Shown: positions 10,912 to 30,736 of the stretch, one piece after another
How the letters are laid out: every line of letters begins with the position of its first letter
How positions within the stretch are numbered: position 1 is the stretch's first letter
Assembly (NCBI RefSeq): GCF_038502225.1
Contig: NC_091298.1
Span: forward strand, 38,875,620 to 38,939,619
Length of the DNA: 64,000 nucleotides
Direction: 5' to 3'
DNA from: Cherax quadricarinatus
Taxonomy: Eukaryota; Arthropoda; Malacostraca; Decapoda; Parastacidae
Notes under the pieces: model-generated
Database searches by the model: none
What the model was told of the DNA's origin: nothing
The model's input: only the letters and a program-made list of their open reading frames with translations
Translations under genes and position numbers: made by a program

Positions 10912-11890
10912 ACCAGCATCAAGGTGCCACCTTCACGACGCCAGTCATCAGCATCAAGGTGCCACCTTCACGACGCCAGTCACCAGCATCAAGGTGCCAC
11001 CTTCACGACGCCAGTCATCAGCATCAAGGTGCCACCTTCACGACGCCAGTCACCAGCATCAAGGTGCCACCTTCACGACGCCAGTCACCAGCATCAAGGT
11101 GCCACCTTCACGACGCCAGTCACCAGCATCAAGGTGCCACCTTCACGACGCCAGTCACCAGCATCAAGGTGCCACCTTCACGACGCCAGTCACCAGCATC
11201 AAGGTGCCACCTTCACGACGCCAGTCACCAGCATCAAGGTGCCACCATCACGACGCCAGTCATCAGCATCAAGGTGCCACCTTCACGACGCCAGTCACCA
11301 GCATCAAGGTGCCACCTTCACGACGCCAGTCACCAGCATCAAGGTGCCACCTTCACGACGCCAGTCACCAGCATTAAGGTGCCACCTTCACGACGCCAGT
11401 CACCAGCATCAAGGTGCCACCTTCACGACGCCAGTAACCAGCATCAAGGTGCCACCTTCACGACGCCAGTCACCAGCATCAAGGTGCCACCTTCACGACG
11501 CCAGTCACCAGCATCAAGGTACCACCTTCACGACGCCAGTCTCCAGCATCAAGGTACCACCTTCACGACGCCAGTCACCAGCATCAAGGTGCCACCTTCA
11601 CGACGCCAGTCACCAACATCAAGGTACCACCTTCACGACGCCAGTCTCCAGCATCAAGGTACCACCTTCACGACGCCAGTCACCAGCATCAAGGTGCCAC
11701 CTTCACGACGCCAGTCATCAGCATCAAGGTGCCACCTTCACGACGCCAGCCACCAGCATCAAGGCACCACCTTCACGAAGCCTTCCACCAGCATCAAGAC
11801 ACCACCTTCACGAAGCCTTCCACCAGCATCAAGACACCACCTTCACGAAGGCAGTCACCAGCATCAAGGCACCACCTTCACGAGTCAAAT
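10912..11890. repeat. 35-bp minisatellite, about 28 units
   Basis: The unit spans the word CACCAGCATCAAGGTGCC followed by ACCTTCACGACGCCAGT. Units are nearly identical up to about 11750, then the last four diverge (GAAGCCTTC and AAGACACC variants). The unit is not a multiple of three, yet all three plus frames lack stops, giving spurious ORFs of 323, 323 and 127 codons. There are no spacers between units, so it is not a CRISPR array. Confidence 0.95.
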
Positions 11891-12800
11891 TATGAAGTGC
11901 AGAATGTTAATATACCATATCAAGATTTAACGATTAAAAATAACACCTAGAAACTGCACTAGCAGTAACAACAGTTTTTGAAGTAGTATACAAAAGTGCC
12001 GACATTTTGAGTCCTATCATAAAGGACCTTTAAACTTATCTCAGAAAAAAACAATTTCTGAAATGGTTTATTTAAAATTGTTCATAAGGAACCTGCACTT
12101 GTCAAATTTTCCACGAACCTTCACTAAGTAATAGCTGACCAGGACTGAAAGCCTTTGAGGAAGTCTGGGGATACGAGAACAATGTAACTATGAATATACC
12201 TTATTTGGTACATAATATTCATCTTAATTACATATTCCTTCACATTCACAAAAAAAAAAAAAAAAAAAAAAGCGAAACCATATGCCGGGGTTCACCAAAC
12301 TCGAGAAAATAAAAAACGCTATGAAACGTAAATTTTCAATTTATTTGCAGCTCAGTTCTATTTAAAATTCTACAATCCTCCACAATACATAAACAACCCG
12401 CTGATATGAAACTGAAACAATCCTCAAAAAAAAGCTCAGGGTGAAAATCATGCTTTCTCTTAGCAGTGTCCATAAACTCTGAAAAGTTGAAGTCTATTAG
12501 AAATGGCATTTTCCAGTAATTAGTAATTAATCTGAATCCAAAGATTACAATTTTTGCTTTTACCAATTTCATTAAAATCTCAAATCTGAATCTAAATAGT
12601 CTAAACGTAGAGGTTTTCTTCCTTCTCATAGAATGCATCACCATTAATATTTTGAAGCCGATAAGACCAGGCATTCTTTAGTTATTGAATGGAAATCACT
12701 AAGAATACTCTAACGGGTACCTTGACGAGGTTCACCTGAAATTTTTATAGTGCAAGTTGTCGATTTTATTTTGCTAACAACCAGGAAACGCCTCATCCTA
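11891..12800. other. intergenic AT-rich sequence with a poly(A) run
   Basis: No supported gene. An A-run at about 12249-12271 may be the relic of a retroposed tail. A 112-codon minus-strand frame at 12336-12674 has no recognisable domain and low-complexity composition. Confidence 0.5.
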
Positions 12801-12849
12801 GCGGTTTCAAATTTTCAGGTTGTTGAACCCATTTCCAAGTCCATTTTAC

Positions 12850-13690
12850 TCAGAATCAGTCAGTTTCTTTAACTCAGCCTAGCAAAACTTGCTCTGGAAC
12901 AAACTATGAAACAGAGTGCCTTTGCTAAAGAGGAATATGATAGAAAGGAGGCAGTTTCGGCGTACTAGTGATAATAATTTCACTCTGTCTTTGGTACTTC
13001 GTTTCTCTGATTCAGAGCCTGAACAGTTTTTCTAGTTATTCATAAACCAGAATCGAGCTCTTCAATGGTCATTCGAGCACTGTATGATGAAGAAAAAGAA
13101 TTTACTACTGGTTTGGGTGATGAAGGCTTCTCTGATTACAGCGTTGTAAAGGTGACTGTGCTAAAAGCATATCAGTGTATTCCTGCCAAATTTAGCAGAG
13201 ACGAACAAGTGTCAGTACGGCCAAACTTGTGTCGACAGTGTTAGGCTCCACATCAAGATCTTCAGCAAGTGGTATAGAGCAGCTGGTGCTTCTAATTTTA
13301 GCGAATTGGTACAATTAATCATGGTCGATAATTACCTTGAGTCAGTTGGTCAGGAGGTATGGGTCAATCTGGAAGATTATTCTGCAGCAACTGCTATGGA
13401 GGCAGCTAAGCTAGCCGATACCTGTGAGGTTAACTGGATTTTGGGTGACACATCTTCTAAACTTTCTTCACACCAACTTCGTATGGACAGAGATTGTCGG
13501 AAAACACCTACTAGGTGTTTAGTCTGAGGACGGAACCCGGGGGCGTGAAATACGACACCCACCTCAAGAATAGAAAGATGAACGAGACAAGATCTGACAG
13601 TCGGTAACCTGTGACTATTGCCGTAAGCCTGACCATGTCAAGACCACCTATTCCAAATTGAAAGGTCTGTAACCAGTGGTAAGTCTAGTG
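12850..13690 (+). pseudogene. gag remnant with degraded zinc knuckle (copy A)
   Basis: The best frame (13306-13527) reads FSELVQLIMVDNYLESVG, the C-terminal capsid-like part found also in copy C as FSDLVQLILVDNLLECVG. Downstream at about 13609 a CDYCRKPDH segment is a CCHC knuckle that has lost its last Cys. Gag would form the virus-like particle and bind the RNA. Several stops and frame changes are present, so no product is expected. Confidence 0.65.
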
Positions 13691-13699
13691 TACCACAAC

Positions 13700-13960
13700 C
13701 ATTGGGTAATATTAATCTACTTAACGTTACAACTAATCAAAATGAAGTAGGTGCCTATATGGCATCTTTCTTTAGTGTCAGTAAAATATCCATTGAAGTA
13801 TCCACCTTCAGGGATGAAGGGGCTTATTGTTCCCTCGTACGAGAGGGAGTACTCCCAATTTCGGATAAGGCTTCATTAAAACTCTCTGTCCTAACAGAAG
13901 TTAAGGGGGATTTGTTTTCTCATTTCCCCTGCATAGAATGTATTACACTGGTTATTTAAC
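13700..13960 (+). pseudogene. retroviral-type aspartic protease remnant (copy A)
   Basis: The frame at 13702-13959 reads VSTFRDEGAYCSLVREGVLP. In copy B the matching stretch is CLRDTGSMYTLLRRGILP, which keeps the DTG catalytic triad; here it is DEG, so the active site is lost. The next block downstream is integrase, not RT. Confidence 0.65.
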
Positions 13961-14464
13961 TGTAGGTATGTATGTTTTTTTTCTCATGGAGAATGCTTTA
14001 CTGTCGTTGGGCAATAGTATCCTTAGTTCCAGATTGTCCCAATTCTATTGTAACTACGGAAAGCTCTACCCCTTCTCCAATTCTGGCCGTCACTCGGGCA
14101 ATGTCCAAGGAAAAGTCTGATGCGAATGCTGACCTTACCTTCGGGGACTCAGATCTTGGGGTGGACAAGTTGGTTTACGATGGTAGCTGGCCAAAGCCTC
14201 TCAGATCGAGTGAAACACCTCTGAGCAAGCCCTCGAATTCATGGGTAGCAGAACTGCCAGATGCCCGACGGACCGATTTTCATGGAAGAGCATCTGAAGG
14301 ACCTTTCTCTTCTCTCGGCTTTTCAGTCGCCTACCAACAGAGTAGACTCTATAAACCTAGCTAAATATATACTAAAAGGACAATATATTATCTAGCAAAA
14401 ATACTGGTACGGAGGTAAGGGGGTGTCCAAATCTGATAGACTTGTGATAGCAAAAAGTATTTAG

Positions 14465-15370
14465 ACCTCGGTGTTAAGGGTCTCTCATGGCTCATCCTTA
14501 GGAGGACACATGGGCGTCACTAAAACTTCTTATAGGATTTCCCAACAATTCGCTTGGCCAGGTTTAAGACGAGATGTTAGGAGTTATATCAGATCCTGCC
14601 GTGAGTGTGACCAAGTGGGGAAAACCCGGACACCACTTCAAACCTGGATCATTTCGTCCCATACCCGCCGATGGAGAGTCATTCGCAGACCTATCACAGA
14701 CTGTTTGGGACTTTTACCTAAGTTCAAGTCAGATAACCAATATCTGTTCATTAATGTTGATAAAACCACCAGGTATCCTGAGGCAGTGCCTATTCCACGT
14801 TCTATTCAAAGTGACCAAGGGCACTAGTTTTACTGCAAAATCATTTAGAGAAGCTTTAAGCCGTCTAGGAATTAAGCAAAGACTTTCCATTGCATATCAT
14901 CCTCAGTATCAAGGGAGACTGGAGAGGTTTCATCAAACATTGAAAACTATTATACGTATGCACTTCGTGAATTTTCCTACAGACTAGAATGACTCGTTAA
15001 CTCTGCTACTTTTTGCCATATAAGAAACTGTGCAGGAATCTACAAAGTACAGTCCATTCGAGTTGATTTTTGGACATAATGTAAGAGGTACACTATACGT
15101 GCTTAAGTAAGGATGGTTAGGAGAAGACGCCATAAGGACTCCTTATGATCCTAAAACAATTGCATGTGGCACGAATTCTGGCCAAGGACAACCTAAAAAC
15201 AGCCAAGGACAGCATGAAATAGAGGTATAATGAGGCAGCTACACCTCACATTACAGCGCGATTCACTGGCCCTATGAAGGTGATGTAGAAAAACTCAGAC
15301 CTTAACTACGCAGTAGCACCTCTAGATATACTGAAATTGGGTAAAGTGTACCACATTAACCACTCCTAAA
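14465..15370 (+). pseudogene. integrase remnant (copy A)
   Basis: The zinc-binding N-terminal domain is visible as GGHMGVTKTSYRISQQF followed by SCRECDQVGK (about 14500-14630). The core follows with a frameshift: SDQGHSF/TAKSFREAL and AYHPQYQGRLERFHQTL near 14813-14940, giving the second Asp and the Glu of the D,D-35-E triad. The C-terminal region (GPMKV) continues to about 15370. Integrase would insert the cDNA. It precedes RT in this element. Confidence 0.75.
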
Positions 15371-15399
15371 AATTCTTTAAACCACCTCACTATCCAATA

Positions 15400-16650
15400 A
15401 TGACTTTGTCCTCTGTTCGTACAGAGTCTATTGAAGACCTTGAATCCTTATACCCAGTTCCGAAGGTTCAAATAAGCTTTCCTAACTCGGTTATCCTCAA
15501 GGATCCTCGCCCTTTTTTGTCAGAACTTGCAGAAGTCCAAATGACAAATCTTGCCACTCTACTGAAACCTATTCTGACATTTTTTTCGGATGTCCCAAAG
15601 ATGTGAAACCTTGACGTAGATGTGAGCTCAGCTAATCGTATTAATCTATATCCCTACAGAGCTAGTCCATGCAAAGAAGAGACTAGAACATGGGTTGGTG
15701 GTAGAATGTTCAAGCCCATAGACCTTGCCTTGAATCCTTGTGAAAAAACCTGATGCGGAGTATGAATGTGTATAGATTACCGGAAGTGAATGAGGTATGG
15801 ACGACAGAGTGGGCAAGACCAAGTATGGTTCTAAATTAGACCTTAATGGATACTAACAAGTTCTTTTCATCAATAACACTATGGAGATTTCTGCCTGCTT
15901 AATCCCTTGAGGTTATTATCAACATAGTGTGACCCTGTTTGGTATGAGAAACTCTCGGGCCTCTGATGCGTAGGATCATCATGCGTCTCGTCTAAAAGAT
16001 CTCCTTGAGAGGTGCAGGACATACACGTCAATCTTAATGAGGTAGGATGTGGCAAAGTGACACCCAAGTTTGCTAAAGTTTTGGCCATACAAGAATATTC
16101 AGGTCCCCATGATAAAAAAAATCCCTTCAGAGATTTCTGGAAATGATTGGAATTTATAGGAAGCTCTGTAAGAATTTCTCTGATATCGTGGCCCCGTTAA
16201 TTAACCTTTCTTACCAGTAATAAAGTAAAGTACACCTAGTACTTTTGTCAAGAGGCATAATTTTAATTAGGCGGCTTATATGCGCTGCTCCTATATTGTT
16301 ATCTCCAGATTATGCGAAGCCTTATTCCTTACAGGTAATGCCTGTGAGGCTGGAGTGAGTGCAGTGTTACTTCAAGCCTCTGGCGAGGGAGTCCTTCACT
16401 TTTCCGCCAAACTGAAATCATATCAGAGGACCCACTCAACCATCGAGAAGGAAGCCCTGGCTCTGGGCTTCTTCATATCTGTCATCTTCTCCATAAGTGG
16501 TTCAAGTATATAGTAACCATAATCTTTTGACCTACCTCAGCTCCATAAGGAACAAGAATACTCGTCTCATATGCTAGGCCTTGCGCCTGCTACCTCGGTC
16601 AAACACATCGCTGGCAAGGAAAGCTGAATGGCGGACTCACTCTCCAAGGC
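15400..16650 (+). pseudogene. reverse transcriptase and RNase H remnant (copy A)
   Basis: Frame 15400-15606 reads the linker ending FFSDVPKM that precedes RT in copies B and C. Then NLYPYRASP, a short GMFVRK-like decayed palm and RNase H: GNACEAGVSAVLLQASG and LHFSAKLKSYQRTHSTIEKE at 16340-16450. Many stops. The YxDD motif could not be found, so RT is inactive. Confidence 0.65.
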
Positions 16651-16794
16651 TTGATCGTTAGGACATTAAATATATGTGTGTATTGTATAAGTGCTAGGTT
16701 TAGGAAAATGGGTAGCTATTCTTTTCCCCCCTTATTTTAGTAATTGTTAATGGTTTATATAAAAATAAAACAATAAGTTTTTTTGGTGAAGGGA

Positions 16795-17360
16795 CATATT
16801 TCTCCCGTACACAAATGTTTGGGACCTTTGTTAGCTCTACTGTCTGCTGTCTCACACTAAGGTAAGTGCTTGGTATTAAAGTCACTGCATATTTTTATGT
16901 CTGGTTGAGCACTGCCTGCTGGTATGGATGGTATGAAGAGAATAGCATTGCCGTTAGTTTGTTATGTTCTCTGCCATAGTAGCATACTACACATAAGAGG
17001 GATCCCATGCACAGCTCTTGCAGCGCTTTTATGGTAGGGGTGTGGTGTGCACCGAGTATGTTACATTATATTCGATGTTTGACACACACCTATTTCGCAT
17101 ACCCTCTCGACCAGGGCTTCACTGCTACACTTATTGGTAGTTCAACAGCCAGTCACGTGAAAACCAACAAATTCAGCCTAAATGACGTCTTCAACGCACC
17201 TTGCCAAGGTAGTAGGGTGCGTTGTGTCCACTGTTGCTTGGTCACTCAAGCAACAGAAATCTACCCCTGCTTGTTTACTTTGTCCTAAGCTCTTTAGATG
17301 TGCTGACTAACTTATAACCGGGAGCAACAGGCCATCAGACTGTCACCTGTGTTCGTAACA
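16795..17360 (+). repeat. probable 3' LTR of copy A
   Basis: Starts after a purine-rich stretch (GTGAAGGGACA) and ends GTTCGTAACA, comparable to LTR ends GCGTAACA in copy B and GCATAACA before the primer site of copy C. The word ACTGTCTGCTGTCT is shared with the matching region of copy C. The left limit is approximate because no second LTR is available. Confidence 0.45.
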
Positions 17361-17787
17361 GTAATTAAACGGGAGTTAAGTTTTCGCACAATTTTACTCA
17401 TAAATTTTCAGATGTATGACTACCTGCTGGAATTTCACTCACAGCCGTCACATAATTATGATTAATTTTTTAAGGGATTGACGCAACGCCGAGGAAGATT
17501 TCGGAAGTTATCTGAGCCGTTTCATGATGCTGAGTACGAGTTATAGTAACCTGCACTTACGAATTGTTCACTGAATCTTGTCCTAAATACCATATACCAG
17601 CGTTGAAAAGTTGAAGCCATTTGGATGAAGCATTCATGATGAGAGGAGCGAAATAAAAATGAAAACCTGGAGGAAGAGATAAAAATGCTGGCATCCCCTT
17701 TGGTAATTCCTGTCAATAGAAGTCAGAACTATTCCCTGCTGACAACGTTGACAAAACTGTGCAATATAATTATATGTTGAAGAAATA
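17361..17787. other. intron or flank sequence, nothing recognised
   Basis: No open frame with domain content and no repeat end is seen. Confidence 0.5.
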
Positions 17788-17953
17788 TAATTATTATTAT
17801 AATCAAGGGGGAAGCGCTAAACCCGGAGGATTATACAGCGCCTGGGGGGGGGATGTGGAAGGCATTCAGGCTTAATTCGGGGAACTGGAGCACAGATCCA
17901 ATTCCCTAAATCAAGAGCCCCTCACCAACATCAAGGAACCTTCCTTGAGGGGT
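17788..17953 (+). repeat. dispersed repeat with minisatellite-seeding end
   Basis: Begins ATTATAATCAAGGGGGAAGC and ends CACCAACATCAAGGAACCTTCCTTGAGGGG, where the terminus can fold (AAGGAACCTTCCTT). Its last part is recognisable just before both minisatellites in this window (3500-3550 and 10851-10911). No pol III boxes or coding frame are seen, so its transposition class is unknown. Confidence 0.6.
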
Positions 17954-18121
17954 GAAGAAATATAAAGAACTTGAATAAGAGTGCACAAGCATAAATGTGA
18001 TGCTAGAACTGGTAACAAGCAGTTCAGTAGGCGATTTATTCACATGCTTACTAATAATATGTAAGTTATTAAGAAATTTTAAATCTTAAAACTAAATTTG
18101 AAACAAGATTTGGAGACTCAC

Positions 18122-18436
18122 AGTTCATGTTGATGGTGACGGTGGATGTAAGAGGTTCTGTGAGGTTTGTGTTAGAGGCCTTACACGTTAATGGACGGTG
18201 GAGGTCACGCCTGGTGAGTGACGTTACCAGAAAAGTATTGGTAACGTATTCCGAGGTTTCTTCTTCTGAGGTCAAGTCAAGGAGCACTGTACCTTCCCAC
18301 CACGTAACCCTCGGGGGCGGCAGGCCTCCAAAGGCTCGACAGTTAATAGTTATCGACTCTCCTTCCAGGAAGGGACCCACAATATTTCTTAAGTCGACAC
18401 CAAGCTCCGTGTAGACAACCAGGCGACTGGGAGGCA
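18122..18436 (-). CDS. exon encoding second Ig domain of a Sidestep-like adhesion protein
   Basis: A 315-bp phase 1/1 exon. On the minus strand it is preceded by the acceptor TTATGGTTTCAG and followed by the donor GTGAGT. The product begins PPSRLVVY, has the first Cys in ITINCRAFGG, Trp in PPRVTWWEG, the second Cys in LTCKASN and ends TVTINMN: a complete C2/I-type Ig domain with an NLT sequon. The VPP opening and GGxPPPxVTWW pattern match the second Ig domain of Sidestep-family proteins, cell-surface ligands in axon guidance. Joined to the exon at 30543-30736 the split codon becomes G+TG (Val), giving SVV-VPPS, exactly the expected interdomain junction. Family assignment is inference from motif pattern; that this is an Ig exon is very likely. 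Confidence 0.88.
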
Positions 18437-18528
18437 CTGAAACCATAACTTGATTACAGATGGATTGTAAATAGAAAAAAAAATATATACATTATCCACG
18501 CATTCACCTTCGAACACTGAGTAGACTC

Positions 18529-18562
18529 ACGCACGCACACACACACACACACACACACATAC

Positions 18563-18654
<92 letters not shown>

Positions 18655-18665
18655 ACATATATATT
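18529..18665. repeat. (CA)n then (TA)n microsatellite
   Basis: CA repeats change to TA repeats at about 18560; the tract ends at the tail of a dispersed repeat. Confidence 0.92.
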
Positions 18666-19135
18666 CTTTCTTCTTTCAACAAACCGGCCGTATCCCACCG
18701 AGGCAGGGTGGCCCAAAAAGAAAAACAAAAGTTTCTCTTTTTAAATTTAGTAATGTATACAGGAGAAGGGGTTACTAGCCCCTTGCTTCTGGCATTTTAG
18801 TCGCCTCTTACAACACGCATGGCTTACAGAGGAAGAATTCTGTTCCACTTCCCCATGGAGATAAGAGGAAATAAACAAGAACTAGAAAGAAAATAGCAGA
18901 AAACCCAAAGAGGTGTTTGTATATATATATGCTTGAACATGTATGTGTAGTGTGACCTAAGTGTAAGTAGAAGTATCAAGACGTACCTGAAATCTTGCAT
19001 GTTTATGAGACAGAAAAAAAGGACACCAGCAATCCAACCATCATGTAAAACAATTACAGGCTTTCGTTTTACACTCACTTGGCAGGACGGTAGTACCTCC
19101 CTGGGCGGTTGCTGTCTACCAACCTACTACCTAGG
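18666..19135 (-). mobile_element. dispersed repeat sharing its tail with RTE-like LINEs
   Basis: The minus strand ends GGCCACCCTGCCTCGGTGGG then ATACGGCCGGTTTGTTGAA and a TA tract. The same terminal word closes the RTE-like LINEs (29747 and 22866). Other copies lie at 23434-23876, 51600-51960 and 63315-63525. There is no coding frame. A shared 3' end with a LINE suggests a non-autonomous partner copied by the LINE machinery, which is an inference. Confidence 0.65.

Positions 19136-22908
<3,773 letters not shown>

Positions 22909-22972
<64 letters not shown>
22909..22972. repeat. (TA)n at the apex of an inverted repeat
   Basis: TA tract placed exactly between two facing LINE tails. Confidence 0.92.
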
Positions 22973-22976
<4 letters not shown>

Positions 22977-23433
22977 ATAAGTCGGCCGTCTCCCACCGAG
23001 GCAGGGTGACCCAGAGAGAAAGAAAATCCCCAAAAAGAAAACACTTTCATCATCATTCAACTCTTTCACCTAACTCACACATAATCACTGTTTTTGCAGA
23101 GGTGCTCAGAACACAAAAGCTTAGAAGCATATACGTATAAAGTTACACAACATATCCCTCCAAACAGTCAATATCCCAAACCCCTCCTTTAAAGTGCAGG
23201 CATTGTACTTCCCATTTCCAGGACTCAAGTCCGGCTATATAAAAATAACCGGTTTCCCTGAATCCCTTAACTAAATATTACCCTGCTCACACTCCAACAG
23301 ATCGTTAGGTTCCAAATACCATTCGTCTCCATTCACTCCTATCGAACACGCTCACGCACGCCTGCTGGAGGTCCAAGCCCCTCGCCCACAAAACTACCCT
23401 TACCCCTTCCTTCCAACCTTTTCGAGGACAGCC
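22973..23433 (-). mobile_element. inverted RTE-like LINE 3' fragment
   Basis: Near-mirror image of 22455-22908: the last RT codons, the 3' UTR and the GTCGGCCGTCTCCCACCGAG end. The minus frame 23305-23544 carries the C-terminal RKGWKEG and DRSEWRRMVFGT. It breaks off at CGAGGACAG, where the next dispersed repeat starts without spacer. Confidence 0.8.
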
Positions 23434-23876
23434 GCCCAGGGAGGTACTACCGTCGTGCCAAGTGAGTGTAAAACGAAAGCCTGTAATTGTTTTACATGAT
23501 GGTAGGATTGCTGGTGTCCTTTTTTCTGTCTCATAAACATGCAAGATTTCAGGTACGTCTTGCTACTTCTACTTACACTTAGGTCACACTACACATACAT
23601 GTACAAGCATATTCATACATACACACACCTCTGGGTTTTCTTCTATTTTCTTTCTAGTTCTTGTTCTTGTTTATTTCCTCTTACCTCCATGGGAAAGGGG
23701 AACAGAATTCTTCCTCCGTAAGCCATGCGTGTTGTAAGAGGCGACTAAAACGCCGGGAGCAAAGGGCAAGTAACCCCTTCTCCTGTATAAATTACTAAAT
23801 TTAAAAAGAGAAACATTTGTTTTTCTTTATGGGCCACCCTGCCTCGGTGGGATACGGCTGGTTTGATGAAAAGAAA
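23434..23876 (+). mobile_element. dispersed repeat with LINE-like tail
   Basis: Opposite-orientation relative of 18666-19135, ending GGCCACCCTGCCTCGGTGGG, ATACGGCTGGTTTG and an A-rich/TA tail. Noncoding. Confidence 0.65.
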
Positions 23877-23904
23877 AATATATATATAAATAGGTATATA
23901 TATA

Positions 23905-24117
23905 TTATTGTACCCACGAACGAATGGTATTGATCAATAACAACACTGCACTAGCCAAGGAGTCAAACCCATGCTGCTTTGGCCCGTCTCATGGTGAGCG
24001 AAAGACAGATGATGCTCTAGTGCACGAGACCACAATTCTCATGAATGACGCATCCAGCCATCTAGATGTTGTACCCATCATCCGAGAACACACGGTGGTG
24101 TGGATACATCTGAGCTG
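23905..24117 (-). repeat. tRNA-derived SINE relic
   Basis: Minus-strand relative of the array at 52.3-53.1 kb: GGCTAGTGCAGTGTTGTTATTG, a degenerate B box (GGGTTTGACTCC) and the word CATGGTGAGCGAAAG. No internal promoter looks intact. Confidence 0.55.
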
Positions 24118-24230
24118 ATTTTGAATCATTTACCAAACTGCGGCAGGTACGTTGTGTTGCCTCTTGAGGCTTGACAATGTGTAGTAGGGTCAAGCTCTGG
24201 CATACCGCAGTTTGGTAAATGGTTCAAAAT
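24118..24230. repeat. hairpin repeat with 26-nt arms
   Basis: Arms 24118-24143 and 24205-24230 match at 25 of 26 positions (CATTTACCAAACTGCGG), with a 61-nt loop. No coding. Could be a tiny foldback element. Confidence 0.7.
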
Positions 24231-24239
24231 TACTTGTTT

Positions 24240-24242
<3 letters not shown>

Positions 24243-24335
<93 letters not shown>

Positions 24336-24352
24336 TATAGATATATATATAG

Positions 24353-24383
<31 letters not shown>

Positions 24384-24399
24384 GATATATATAGATATA

Positions 24400-24490
<91 letters not shown>
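24243..24490. repeat. (TA)n tract with TAGATA variants
   Basis: Imperfect TA tract between the hairpin repeat and the MITE. Confidence 0.95.
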
Positions 24491-30050
<5,560 letters not shown>

Positions 30051-30289
30051 GATTTCTCACACAAGTATGTACGCGTAGACGAGGCTCAGTGGTGAATCCC
30101 ATGCTCTGGAACACCAGGCTTATAATAAGCTATTTCATCAAACACTGCTACATGCAGTGAATCTCGAAAAAGATTTTGGAATTCTTAGCAGTTCGTAAAC
30201 GGAAGAATTTTTTTTAAAAACATCATCTCTCATCGCACAGCATGAATCGAACCTGCCCATTCTGGTGATAAAGTGAATGACCAAAGATG
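30051..30289. other. intron sequence, nothing recognised
   Basis: No repeat end or open frame of note. Confidence 0.45.
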
Positions 30290-30542
30290 AGAGAGTACAT
30301 ACACCAGCTCGTGGTTGGCTGGAGGCGACAGAGGATACACTTATCCACACTGGGAAGGCTAGTAGCGACAGAGAATACACTTATCAACACTGGGAAAGCT
30401 GGAAACGACAGGGGATACACTTATCAATACTAAGAATGCTGGAAGAGACAGAAGATACAATTATCAACACAGGGAAGGTCGAAAGTGACAGTGTTGACTT
30501 ATCAACTCTGGGGAGGTTGAAGGTGACTGAAAGTATACTTAC
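30290..30542 (-). repeat. 40-bp tandem repeat derived from a 5' splice-site region
   Basis: On the minus strand five intronic units carry TTGATAAGT (one TTGATAATT) at about 30339, 30380, 30420, 30460 and 30498, spaced 38-41 bp. The exon/intron border itself reads TTG|GTAAGT at 30543/30542 in the same register, with AACCTC upstream in both the exon end and the first intronic unit. So the array appears to be tandem copies of the exon end plus donor. In the intronic copies the GT is GAT, which destroys the canonical donor. Confidence 0.75.
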
Positions 30543-30736
30543 CAACAACGGAGAGGTTCGAAATGAATGTAAGTGTTGGATTAACCCTGAAGTCGACCCT
30601 GCAGCGGTAAGTTCCCTGGTCAGCAGACTGCACCCTCTGAATATTAAGGGCGTTCTTTGCTGCCTCGAATGTGGCCCGGAGTCCTAGGTGGGCTGGGTTC
30701 TTCCAGTGAGTTGCTGGACCGTTCCTCATGTCGTAG
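30543..30736 (-). CDS. exon encoding second half of first Ig domain, Sidestep-like protein
   Basis: A 194-bp exon with the acceptor TGTGTCTTCCTTCAG on its 5' side (minus strand) and the donor GTAAGT on its 3' side; phase 2 in, phase 1 out. The product reads YDMRNGPATHW, then GLRATFE, NALNIQRVQSADQGTYRC and RVDFRVNPT, ending NLSVV. The DxGxYxCRVDF motif holds the second Ig Cys and is typical of the first V-type Ig domain of Sidestep-family proteins. The first Cys must be on an upstream exon (higher coordinate), which was not found up to the gap. Its outgoing phase and junction residues fit the Ig2 exon at 18122-18436. Confidence 0.88.

Larger units (their letters stand above)
12800..17360 (+). 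mobile_element. Gmr1-like LTR retrotransposon copy A, decayed and 5'-truncated
   Basis: Order on the plus strand: gag remnants, protease, integrase, then RT and RNase H remnants, then a probable 3' LTR. Each part aligns with the copy at 46.1-51.1 kb (for example ACAGTTTTTCT followed by AAACCAGAATCGAGC). Integrase lies upstream of RT, which is opposite to usual Ty3/gypsy order and matches the Gmr1 group. Many stops and frameshifts show it is dead. No 5' LTR was found between 11.9 and 12.8 kb. Confidence 0.75.

Noticed and set aside
10924..11950. Three overlapping plus-strand ORFs of 127-323 codons, and the idea of a CRISPR-like array
   Set aside because: A 35-bp unit that happens to lack stops in all three frames explains the ORFs. 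There are no spacers between repeats, and the genome is eukaryotic.
12336..12674. 112-codon minus-strand ORF
   Set aside because: Phe/Lys-rich, no domain, no repeat relation, no splice context.
17007..17288. 93-codon plus-strand ORF as a host exon
   Set aside because: Lies within the probable 3' LTR of copy A and has no recognisable domain.
30277..30687. 136-codon plus-strand ORF
   Set aside because: Antisense to the Ig1 exon and the splice-site-derived repeat; repetitive composition comes from the 40-bp units.
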